Below, one piece after another: positions 18,733-27,400 of a DNA stretch of 64,000 nucleotides. A program made the translations under genes and the position numbers. The notes beneath the pieces were generated by a model. The model saw only the letters and a program-made list of their open reading frames with translations. It was not told where the DNA came from and ran no database searches. The stretch's first letter is position 1, and the number at the start of each line of letters is the position of its first letter. The stretch comes from an uncultured Flavobacteriaceae bacterium. Lineage in GTDB: Bacteria > Bacteroidota > Bacteroidia > Flavobacteriales > Flavobacteriaceae. The stretch lies in NCBI GenBank assembly GCA_947494565.1, contig CANLVG010000003.1:62001-126000 (forward strand), read 5' to 3'.

Positions 18733-19929
18733 TTAAAACAATACTAGCCGGTCTAGTTTTTCGCAGTGAAGAACGACGAGTTTATTGTCCATATTCTTGG
18801 TAAAAAAAAGATATATTTTTCCACCATCCGTGATTTTATATTTTTTTTTAATAGCTGTAACTGATTTGGGGAAGTTTCTAGTGGATATATTCGCCTTCTT
18901 ACCGGTCAAAATGGATTTGGCTTTGCTATTATAGGGCAGGCATTCCCTAATTACAAATATTCGACCAGGAAACTCCAAAAGATCGTCGGAAGTATACAAA
19001 TGGGTATGCTGATGAAGTTTTTTTAACGCATACCGACTACTTATGGTTTTAAACGCTCCTGATTTCATTATCGCCGCATTAGGCTCATAGAGGTACTTCA
19101 TTGGCGCTCCCAAATCGGAATTCGATTCCTGTTCTTCGTCAAAATAGAAGTCAAAGGTCTGACTTCTGCCCTTATAATAGTTTCTGGTTTTGACCAGAAC
19201 CTGTCCGGTATAGTTCTTTCGCATGACCCATAGCAATTCTTTAACTTCATTGTCTATCGCAACAATATGCAAAGTCCGTGCATACTTCATATCCTTTAAG
19301 GCAGAGGAAATATCTAAAAATGGAGCGGTTTTTATAAGGAGGTTTTTTGTTGAACGAAACAAAAGGTCATAATGTTGGGTGACATCCGGTGAGCAATCCG
19401 ACAGGTGAAAGACTTTTCCCTTTTTGTCACTCCTGCGAGAAGGGTCTAGATACAACCAGTCGAATTTGCGTTTCTCTTCCTTTAAGAAAGAGACTCCATC
19501 TCTTAGAAACGCCTGTATGTTTTCAACACCCAATATGTTGAAATTATGGGCCGCGATTTCGGCTAATTCGGCATTGATTTCACAGTAGATCACGGACTTC
19601 ATTTTTTGGGCGAAGTAATAGCAGTCGACACCAAGACCTCCAGTTAAATCCACAAGTGTTTTTCCAGATACGATTTCTGATTTATAACGAGCAGCTATCT
19701 CTGAGGAGGATTGCTCGATATTCAACTTTTTAGGGTAATAAATTTGAGCTGTTTTGAACCAGGTAGGAAGCTTGTTTCTACAGCGTTTTTTCGATTCGAT
19801 TTGCTCGGCTAGTTCTTTTTGCGAAACGGTGTTGAAAATAGGCTTTTTGAGCAATAATGACACAATGTCAGTATCTATATTTTTGGCTATAAATAATTGT
19901 ATATCAGTATTTAATATATTTTTATTCAA
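18733..19929 (-). CDS. Class I SAM methyltransferase, PG1098/THUMP-like family
   Basis: A 398-residue protein with a Rossmann methyltransferase core in the middle. The SAM-binding loop is LVDLTGGLGVDCYYFA, the acidic strand end is YCEINAEL, and LYLDPSRRS takes the place of the DPP[YF]-type catalytic motif. The C-terminal third matches the ferredoxin-like/THUMP-like region of the Porphyromonas PG1098 family by general pattern. RNA or nucleotide base methylation is likely from the motif; the target is unknown. The gene is last of a tight three-gene operon (gaps of 7 and 3 bases) behind an AI-2E family permease and a DUF4159 protein. Confidence 0.8.
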   Translation of the reverse strand: MNKNILNTDIQLFIAKNIDTDIVSLLLKKPIFNTVSQKELAEQIESKKRCRNKLPTWFKTAQIYYPKKLNIEQSSSEIAARYKSEIVSGKTLVDLTGGLGVDCYYFAQKMKSVIYCEINAELAEIAAHNFNILGVENIQAFLRDGVSFLKEEKRKFDWLYLDPSRRSDKKGKVFHLSDCSPDVTQHYDLLFRSTKNLLIKTAPFLDISSALKDMKYARTLHIVAIDNEVKELLWVMRKNYTGQVLVKTRNYYKGRSQTFDFYFDEEQESNSDLGAPMKYLYEPNAAIMKSGAFKTISSRYALKKLHQHTHLYTSDDLLEFPGRIFVIRECLPYNSKAKSILTGKKANISTRNFPKSVTAIKKKYKITDGGKIYLFFTKNMDNKLVVLHCEKLDRLVLF

Positions 19930-19936
19930 AGTTAAG

Positions 19937-21025
19937 CTATAGATTTTTAGTCAGCGATTTCACAATCTTATTTTCGGCTAAAAATTCTTTTAAAATGACC
20001 TTTATGGCGGTGTATCCGGGTACGGCGATAATCATTCCGGTAACACCAAAAAGAAGGCCGCCGATTATGATTACCAAGAAAATTTCCAGAGGATGTGATT
20101 TCACACTATTTGAAAAAATATAGGGTTGAGAGAAGAAGTTATCGACCAATTGACCAATGATAAAACCGATCATTACATAACCAGTTTTAGGCAGGATTAC
20201 CGTGCTGAAATCAGCCCCTAAATTACTGGTCATCGAGAGTATGAACATCAATGCTCCACCAATGATGGGCCCCACGTAAGGAATCAGGTTTAAAAGAGCG
20301 CAAAGAAAGGCGATGACAATGGCATTTTCGATGCCGAAAATGAACAGGACAATAGAGTAAATAACGAAAAGAATAAGAATCTGAAAAACAAGCCCAACAA
20401 AGTAACGGGAGAGCAAATCCTTGATTTTCGTAATGGATCTTTTAAGTCTACCTTCCTTGTTGTTCGGGATGAAGACCATCAGTCCATCTTCAAATAATTT
20501 ACTGTCCTTTAGGAAGAAAAATGCGATAAAGAGCACAGAGAACAGTCCTACACTCAAACTCCCCAAGATACCAACGAAGGAATTCAAGAAGTTCGGGATG
20601 AACCCAAAATCAAGATTTGCGAAGAGTTGAGATTGCTTAAGGCTCTCTTCGATATCAGAGGAACTTACTCCAAAATAATCTGTAATCTGCCGATATAGGT
20701 TTTCCACATTTCCTTGCAGATCATCAATGTTCAAAAGGGAGAGATTTTGCCCTTGTTGCACCAATAATGGAATAAAGAGGGCGATGATTCCCGCGATAAT
20801 ACCGATCAGTAAAAGCATGGTTACGATCACGGCTATCGTATTGTTGAATTTGAGTCGTCTTCTTAGGAAGAGTACGATAGGTCTTCCTATCAAAGAAATG
20901 ACTCCGGCAATTGCAATATAAACGAGTACTGATTTTATCTGATAAAGAAAATATCCCAAAATAAAGATGCCCAAGATAATACCTAGAGCACGTAAGATTC
21001 CGTCAGCAATGGTCTTTGAAGTCAT
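19937..21025 (-). CDS. AI-2E family transporter (PerM/YdiK-like permease)
   Basis: A 362-residue inner-membrane protein with hydrophobic segments at both ends and a longer soluble stretch near residues 95-145. The family pattern is visible: an N-terminal helix pair with GRPIVLFLRRR, the LLNLIPYVGPIIGG motif and a C-terminal VKSHPLEIFLVIIIGGLLFG segment. Members export or move small molecules, and some are Na+/H+ antiporters, so quorum-signal transport should not be assumed. It lies 3 bases after the DUF4159 gene and 7 before the methyltransferase gene. Confidence 0.9.
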   Translation of the reverse strand: MTSKTIADGILRALGIILGIFILGYFLYQIKSVLVYIAIAGVISLIGRPIVLFLRRRLKFNNTIAVIVTMLLLIGIIAGIIALFIPLLVQQGQNLSLLNIDDLQGNVENLYRQITDYFGVSSSDIEESLKQSQLFANLDFGFIPNFLNSFVGILGSLSVGLFSVLFIAFFFLKDSKLFEDGLMVFIPNNKEGRLKRSITKIKDLLSRYFVGLVFQILILFVIYSIVLFIFGIENAIVIAFLCALLNLIPYVGPIIGGALMFILSMTSNLGADFSTVILPKTGYVMIGFIIGQLVDNFFSQPYIFSNSVKSHPLEIFLVIIIGGLLFGVTGMIIAVPGYTAIKVILKEFLAENKIVKSLTKNL

Positions 21026-21028
21026 GTG

Positions 21029-21679
21029 TTAGTTTTTGAAAACGTAGGATATGATGTTTGCACCCATTTTAAGGGCTTTTTCACGCACTTCTTGTGGGTC
21101 ATTGTGTACCGTGGCATCTTCCCATCCATCTCCTAAATCCGATTCGAACGTAAACAATAAGACTAAACGGTTCTCATGGGAAATACCCAATGCCTGAGGT
21201 CTTTTCCCATCGTGTTCATGAATTTTGGGTAAACCTTCCGGAAAATTGAATTCCTGAGAGAAAACAGGATGATCGGCTCCGAGCTCTTCCAGTTCTTTTT
21301 CAGGAAACACCTTAATCAGTTCTTTTCTTAGATATGGTTCCATTCCATAGTTATCATCGATATGCAAAAATCCCCCGGCTATTAAATAGGTTCGAAGATT
21401 TTCGACCTCTTCTTCGGAAAAAATGACATTCCCATGTCCTGTCATATATAAAAAAGGGTATTGGAAAATGGAACTGTCACCTAACTCCGCGGTATTGGGT
21501 TTCTCCTTGATTTTTGTATTGATGGTTTCGTTGCAGAACCGAATGAGATTCGGCAATGCGGTTGGATTTGCATACCAATCTCCACCACCATTATATTTCA
21601 ATATCGCAATTTCTTGGGCGTTAAGTGAAAAACATGTTAAAACCACAAAAAAACCGATTATTCGAGTAAGGTGCATCAT
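21029..21679 (-). CDS. DUF4159 domain protein, secreted
   Basis: A 216-residue protein with a signal peptide (to about Ala21). The mature part shows the DUF4159 pattern: KYNGGGDWYANPTALPNLI near the start, then PFLYMTGHGNVIFSEEEVENLR and GGFLHIDDNYGM. The domain resembles a glutamine-amidotransferase-like fold without an obvious catalytic Cys-His-Glu set, and its function is not known. It is the first gene of a three-gene operon. A consensus -7 element (TAAATTTG, minus strand) lies 28 bases upstream of its start. Confidence 0.85.
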   Translation of the reverse strand: MMHLTRIIGFFVVLTCFSLNAQEIAILKYNGGGDWYANPTALPNLIRFCNETINTKIKEKPNTAELGDSSIFQYPFLYMTGHGNVIFSEEEVENLRTYLIAGGFLHIDDNYGMEPYLRKELIKVFPEKELEELGADHPVFSQEFNFPEGLPKIHEHDGKRPQALGISHENRLVLLFTFESDLGDGWEDATVHNDPQEVREKALKMGANIISYVFKN

Positions 21680-21707
21680 GAATGGACTACTTAACTATGG
21701 AAAGTAT

Positions 21708-21715
21708 CAAATTTA
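21708..21715 (-). promoter_or_regulatory. Candidate promoter -7 element for the DUF4159 operon
   Basis: The minus strand reads TAAATTTG, an exact match to the Bacteroidota -7 consensus TAnnTTTG. Transcription would begin near 21701 and leave a leader of about 20 bases. No TTTG -33 element is seen at the expected spacing, so the call is tentative. Confidence 0.4.
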
Positions 21716-21724
21716 GGAATTATC

Positions 21725-22528
21725 ATGTTGAAAAAAGTAAGTGTGGCACTAATTGTTTTATCCGGTATTTGTGCCTTGGCATTTAACACTGCCCTAGAAA
21801 ATGAAAATACCGCTGAAAATATCAAAGAAGGAAATGATGAAGCTACTGAACTAGGGATGTACGAGCCTATCGTGGTCTTAGAACTCTTTACGTCTCAGGG
21901 ATGCTCAAGTTGTCCGTCTGCGGATTTGCTCTTGGAAAAGACCAAAAAACAGTTTGATAAAGAAGTTTATGCACTTTCGTATCATGTGGATTATTGGAAT
22001 TACATCGGTTGGAAGGATCCATTTAGCAAATCGGCCTACGCCGAGAAACAACGCAAGTATAATATCAAGTTTAGAAACCGCAGTAATTATACCCCTCAGG
22101 TAGTGGTCAATGGTAAAGAGCATTTTGTGGGGTCGAGTGCGGGCAAGATGTCCAGCGCTATCAATACGTACAAAAAGGAGAAGTCGGAAAACCAGCTGGT
22201 TACCAAAGAAGTGCATATTGTTGACGGCAACTTGAATTATCAATATGCCATCAAAGGGCCGATCAAGGGGAAAAATATTAGGGCACTCATTGTATTGGAC
22301 CAAAGAACTACTTCGGTGAAACGGGGCGAAAACAGGAATAGAACCTTAAAGAACAGTAATGTGGTAGTGGCAGAAAAAACGGTTACCCTCGATGTGGAAG
22401 ACGGTTCCATGACCATTGCCATACCTGAAATCGTGAATCCGACAGAAAAAATCAGCCTCATTGTACTTGTTGAGAATAATGATTATGATATTACCGCTGC
22501 CCATAAGCAGCAGGTCGAGAGAACGTGA
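21725..22528 (+). CDS. DUF1223 thioredoxin-like secreted protein
   Basis: A 267-residue protein with an N-terminal hydrophobic export segment (residues 1-22). The mature part opens with VVLELFTSQGCSSCPSAD, giving a CxxC pair (Cys60, Cys63) in a thioredoxin-like position, then HVDYWNYIGWKDPF and YTPQVVVNG, all hallmarks of DUF1223. A periplasmic redox role is likely from the CxxC but has not been shown. It is divergent from the DUF4159 gene (45 bases apart) and ends at a strong hairpin terminator. Confidence 0.88.
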   Translation: MLKKVSVALIVLSGICALAFNTALENENTAENIKEGNDEATELGMYEPIVVLELFTSQGCSSCPSADLLLEKTKKQFDKEVYALSYHVDYWNYIGWKDPFSKSAYAEKQRKYNIKFRNRSNYTPQVVVNGKEHFVGSSAGKMSSAINTYKKEKSENQLVTKEVHIVDGNLNYQYAIKGPIKGKNIRALIVLDQRTTSVKRGENRNRTLKNSNVVVAEKTVTLDVEDGSMTIAIPEIVNPTEKISLIVLVENNDYDITAAHKQQVERT

Positions 22529-22547
22529 ACGTAAGTGTTGTTTGTTT

Positions 22548-22592
22548 AAATGTCCTGTATTCTCCGTCTACTTGGAATGCAGGACATTTTTT
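22548..22592 (+). terminator. Intrinsic terminator after DUF1223 gene
   Basis: AAATGTCCTGTATTC pairs with GAATGCAGGACATTT (15-bp stem, one G-T wobble, 12-base loop) and is followed by a T run. It lies 19 bases after the stop. The rsmE gene on the other strand ends within this T run, so the hairpin may serve both convergent genes. Confidence 0.8.
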
Positions 22593-23298
22593 AACCATTA
22601 TTGATCGTCGCTACGATCGTGCAGGCAACTATAGCGGCTGTTTCCGTCCGTAATCTATGGCGTCCTAACGAAACAGGAAGGAATCCATTTTGCAAGGCCA
22701 AATCAATTTCGGACTTTGAAAAATCACCTTCCGGCCCTATGAGAATTGTCAAATCCTTGTCTGGGGCTACCCGCCTTTTTAGGTCTAATTTTTCTCCATC
22801 CTCACAGTGGGCGATAAAGTTGAGCTTTCCGGTGGTGCTTGTGATAAAGTCCTCATAGCGCGTTAGGTCGTTCAATTTAGGCAGGTAGGTCTGCAAGGAT
22901 TGTTTCATGCCCGATTCGACCACTTTTTTCAACCTGTCGATCTTGATGGTTTTACGTTCCGATCTTTCACAAATGATCGGGGTGATCTCGTGTACGCCGA
23001 TTTCGGTCGCTTTTTCCAAAAACCATTCGAAACGATCATTGTTCTTGGTAGGTGCAACAACCATATGTAGCGTATGCTTCCTTGGATGCTTTTTGGTTTG
23101 TTTCACAAGTTCGGCGCGACATTTTTTGACGTCCGGTGAAATAATGCGCGCTTCGAACAAATAACCTTTCCCATTCGTGATGTTGAGTACATCTCCTTCC
23201 TTTTTTCGAAGAACTTTGATAATATGTTTGCTTTCTTCTGCTGAAAAAGTGAATTGAGATACACTACCGTCCAATAAGGGGTTGTAAAATAATTGCAT
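22591..23298 (-). CDS. rsmE: 16S rRNA (uracil-1498-N3)-methyltransferase RsmE
   Basis: A 235-residue SPOUT-family enzyme that methylates U1498 of 16S rRNA. The N-terminal PUA-like part contains ESKHIIKVLRKKEGD. The knot region shows LTILIGPEGDFSKSEID and the closing VSLGRHRLRTETA motif, which builds the SAM-binding trefoil knot. The length fits the family. It lies 28 bases downstream of tsaD on the same strand, and the two are probably co-transcribed. Confidence 0.95.
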   Translation of the reverse strand: MQLFYNPLLDGSVSQFTFSAEESKHIIKVLRKKEGDVLNITNGKGYLFEARIISPDVKKCRAELVKQTKKHPRKHTLHMVVAPTKNNDRFEWFLEKATEIGVHEITPIICERSERKTIKIDRLKKVVESGMKQSLQTYLPKLNDLTRYEDFITSTTGKLNFIAHCEDGEKLDLKRRVAPDKDLTILIGPEGDFSKSEIDLALQNGFLPVSLGRHRLRTETAAIVACTIVATINNG

Positions 23299-23326
23299 AA
23301 TCGGGGTGTTAATATGTTTTCGAATT

Positions 23327-24355
23327 TTAGGTTCCTATGATATAACGCGCCTGGGCCGTGACGTTCTTTGCCGCAAACTTTTTTTCTTGATATTTGAGAA
23401 AACCAACAATTCCGATCATGGCTGCATTGTCAGTGCAATATTCAAATTTCGGGATATAGGTTTTCCAACCCATGTCCTGTTCTGCGTTTAACAAAGCAGC
23501 TCTGATGCCAGAGTTCGCCGAAACTCCCCCGCCAATAGCGATTTGGTCGATTCCCGTCTGTTTTACGGCCTTTTTGATTTTGTCCATCAAAATTTCGATG
23601 ATGGTATATTGAATCGAGGCGCAGATGTCCTCAAGGTTTTCGGAAATGAAGTCTGGGTTTTTAGCGGTCTCTCGTTGAATGAAATACAGAATACTTGTCT
23701 TCAGACCACTGAAACTGAAGTTTAGATCTCCGACCTTGGGTTTTGGAAACTGAAACGCCTTGGGGTTTCCTGACTTTGCATGACGATCGACTAGTGGCCC
23801 ACCAGGGTAGGGTAGCCCCAAAATCTTAGCACTCTTGTCAAACGCTTCACCTACTGCATCATCTAAGGTTTCCCCCAAGATTTCCATATCGAAATAATCT
23901 TTGACCAGCACAATTTGGGTATGTCCTCCGCTTATCGTCAAAGCCAGAAAAGGAAAGGTCGGTGCCTTCATCTCATCAGCATCTATAAAGTGGGCCAAAA
24001 TATGGGCTTGCATATGATTTACTTCAATCAACGGAATATCCAACCCCATAGCCAAAGACTTCGCAAAAGAAGTGCCTACAAGGAGTGAACCCATAAGTCC
24101 CGGTCCGCGTGTGAAAGCTATGGCGGATACTAGTTTTTTGTCGATATTTGCCCTATCTAAAGCTTGATGCACCACCGGAACGATATTCTGTTGGTGTGCC
24201 CTAGAGGCGAGCTCGGGAACGACGCCCCCGTACTGTTCATGAACGCTTTGTGTTGCTACTACGTTGCTTAACACTTTGTTGTTCCTTAAAACTGCAGCGG
24301 AAGTATCGTCGCAGGAAGATTCGATGGCTAGAATATAAATAGTTTCGTTTTCCAC
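23327..24355 (-). CDS. tsaD: tRNA threonylcarbamoyladenosine transferase TsaD
   Basis: A 342-residue ASKHA-fold enzyme that transfers threonylcarbamoyl to A37 of ANN-decoding tRNAs, working with TsaB and TsaE. The start MENETIYILAIESSCDDTSAAVL-type N-terminus is characteristic. The metal ligands are His114 and His118 in VNHMQAHIL. The phosphate and nucleotide motifs SGGHTQIV and GGGVSANSG are present. The length is normal. The gene is divergent from the tamB-like gene, and a well-formed promoter lies between them at 24390-24417. Confidence 0.96.
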   Translation of the reverse strand: MENETIYILAIESSCDDTSAAVLRNNKVLSNVVATQSVHEQYGGVVPELASRAHQQNIVPVVHQALDRANIDKKLVSAIAFTRGPGLMGSLLVGTSFAKSLAMGLDIPLIEVNHMQAHILAHFIDADEMKAPTFPFLALTISGGHTQIVLVKDYFDMEILGETLDDAVGEAFDKSAKILGLPYPGGPLVDRHAKSGNPKAFQFPKPKVGDLNFSFSGLKTSILYFIQRETAKNPDFISENLEDICASIQYTIIEILMDKIKKAVKQTGIDQIAIGGGVSANSGIRAALLNAEQDMGWKTYIPKFEYCTDNAAMIGIVGFLKYQEKKFAAKNVTAQARYIIGT

Positions 24356-24389
24356 GGTTTTGGAATAAAAATTGAAGTATCTAAAAGTG

Positions 24390-24417
24390 CAAAGTTAAAA
24401 CATAAACTACTATCAAA
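24390..24417 (-). promoter_or_regulatory. Candidate promoter of tsaD-rsmE
   Basis: On the minus strand, TTTG (24414-24417) is followed after 16 bases by TAACTTTG (24390-24397), an exact TAnnTTTG. Transcription would start near 24383, giving a leader of about 28 bases. The -33 element overlaps the probable first codons of the divergent tamB-like gene. Confidence 0.5.
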
Positions 24418-27400
24418 AAACTTAGGAAAATACTACTCCGAATAGTATTGGTATTCATGCTGATAGCGGTTTTAGGCACTATTATACTTTCTTTGCCGGC
24501 TGTACAGACAAGATTGGCCAAGGTGGCGACCAACTCCATTAACAAAGAGTTCGGAACCAACATCAATATTGACAAGCTAAGGATATCCCTTATTTCTTGG
24601 GACACCTCTATGAAAGATATCTTTATCGAGGATTACGAAAAAGATACGTTATTTTACATCAATAGTTTGACCACCTCCATATTGAGCATGCGTAATCTCG
24701 CTCAGGGCAAGTTGGAGTTTGGTACCATTGAAATCGATAAGTTAGATTTCAAATTGAAGACGTATAAGGATAGTATCAGCACGAATCTAGAAGTTTTTAT
24801 AGACAAACTTGATGACGGAAAACCCCGGAAACCCGGTACACCCCCTTTCTTTTTCTCCTCCTCGAATATTGAGATCGCCAACAGTACCTTCAAGCTTCTT
24901 GACGAGAATAGGGAGACAGAAAAACTATTGGATTTCAAGAACCTGAACATCAACGCCCAAGAATTTCAGATTTTAGGACCGGAGGTTACCGCGAATATCG
25001 AGGCCATGTCGTTTGCCAGCCATCGAGGAGCTAAAGTAAACAAACTGGCAACGGACTTTAAATACACCAAGCAGCAAATGCGCTTTGATTCCTTACGGAT
25101 TACGACGCCTGAATCCGAATTAAAAGGAGGATTGGTGTTCAATTATGACCGCAAAGATTTTGCCGACTTTTTAAACAAGGTAAAAGTGGAGGCCGACTTT
25201 TCAGATTCAAAAGTGGCTCTGGATGAACTGAATATTTATTACGATCAATTCGGTACCGGAAAAACAGTACAGTTTTCCTCAAAAATCAATGGGGTCCTAA
25301 ATGATCTTAATGCAGAAGACCTATTTGTGCAATCTGACAATACAGGTATACGGGGTGATTTCAACTTCAAAAATCTCTTCAGCCGATCAGACCCTTTTGT
25401 GATGAACGCTCAAATGAAGAATGTAACGACCAGCTATTATGAATTACGCTCGTTATTACCCAATATTCTCGGCACCTTACCGACCTCTTTCAGAAAGTTC
25501 GGCCAGTTTACCGTTCGCGGGAACGCAGTAATTTCCGAAACCGCAATAGATGCAAGAGTAAACCTCAATACGGCCGTGGGAAGCAGCTATGCCGATTTGA
25601 AATTGACCAATATCGACAATATCGACAATGCAACTTATGAAGGGTTTGTTTCCTTAATCGACTTTGACCTGGGGGACTTTGTCGAACGGCAAAGCTTGGG
25701 AAAGATTACCTTGGATTTCAATGTAGAAGGGGAGGGGCTTGCGGCAAAAAACCTGAATACGGAGGTTATCGGTCAGGTGTATTCAGTAAATTTCAACGGG
25801 TATGATTATCAAGACTTGAAGGTCTCTGGTATCATCAAAGACCAACTTTTTGACGGTTCACTGGTCAGTGATGATGATAACCTGAAGTTCAACTTCAAAG
25901 GACTCGCGGATTTTGGCTCGGCGAAGAACAACTTTAATTTCATTGCTTCTGTGGATCATGCCGATTTAAAGCGACTGAACTTTATCAATGACAGCATATC
26001 CATTTTCAAGGGTAATGTGAATATGGATATCACGGGCAACTCTTTGGACGATATTGTGGGCGACATCAAATTTACCAAGACCAATTTCCAAAATAAGAAC
26101 GATACCTACTACTTCGAGGATTTCAAGATCTCATCGACCTTCGGAAGTGATTCTGTACGTACGATTGAAATCAATTCTACCGATATTATCACAGGATATA
26201 TGAAAGGGAATTTCAAGGTCAGGGAACTCGGTAGATTGGTTCAGAACTCCTTGGGTACGGTGTATACAAACTATCGGCCTTTTCAAATTTCGGACGGTCA
26301 AACGTTGGCCTTCAATTTCAAGATCTATAATAAAATAGTGGATGTTTTCTTTCCAGAAATAACTTTTGATCCCAACACCTTTATAAAAGGTGATATCATA
26401 GCGGATGAGGGAGACTTCAAACTCAATTTCAAATCGCCAAGTATTGAGGCCTATGGTACGAAAGCGGATGAGATTGAATTGAAGATCGATAACAAGAATC
26501 CCCTGTTCAATACTTACGTTTCGGTTGGCGACCTTTCAACGCCCTATTATGATGTCAAAGATTTCAACTTGATCAATACTACGCTCAAGGATACACTGTT
26601 CTTTAGAACGGAATTTAAGGGTGGTAGCGAATATGACGATAGTTACAACTTGAACTTTTACCATACCTTCAATACCCAGAATAAATCGGTCATTGGCTTG
26701 AAGAAATCAGATGTGAGCTTCAAGGGCAATACCTGGGTTTTGAACAAGGACGGTAATACCCAAAATAAAGTCATCATCAATCGAACCCTTGATAGCATTT
26801 CCATTCAAGAGATTGTGATGAATAATGAGGAACAAGAGCAAATTCGTTTGCGCGGACAGTTGGCCGATTCTACCTTCAAAGACCTGCAACTTCAGTTCAA
26901 AATTGTATCCTTGGACAAAATAGCCCCGGTTATCGACAGCCTTAAACTCAAGGGGGAAATCAATGGTAACCTGAATATCTTGCAGAAAGATGGAATCTAT
27001 TTACCAAGCTCTAATCTCTCCGTCGAAGATTTCTCGGTCAATAATATCAGGTTGGGTGATTTGACTATGAGTATTGTAGGCAACAGAGATCTATCTGATT
27101 TCAGGGTGAATTCCCAAATTACGGACAACGGAATCGAAAAATTAGGAGTGGTCGGTAGTATCGATAATTCAGGCGACATACCACAGACCAATCTATTGGC
27201 CAATTTTAGGGATTTTGAACTTGAACCCTTTAGCCCATTGGGTGAGGGCGTGATAGATCAGATACGGGGTGATGTGAATGGAAGTGCCCGAATAGTGGGT
27301 GATATCAATAGTCCGAGTATCAACGGACTTTTGACCTTGAACAATGCCGGTATTGCCGTGCCCTACCTCAATGTGAATTATGGCTTTGCCCCAAATTCAA

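Noticed and set aside
18594-18803. 69-residue plus-strand frame upstream of susC
   Set aside because: It runs into the end of the methyltransferase gene on the other strand, has low-complexity content and no family resemblance.
19937-21025. Quorum-sensing exporter based on the AI-2E family name
   Set aside because: The family name is historical; no luxS or related gene is nearby and some members are ion antiporters.
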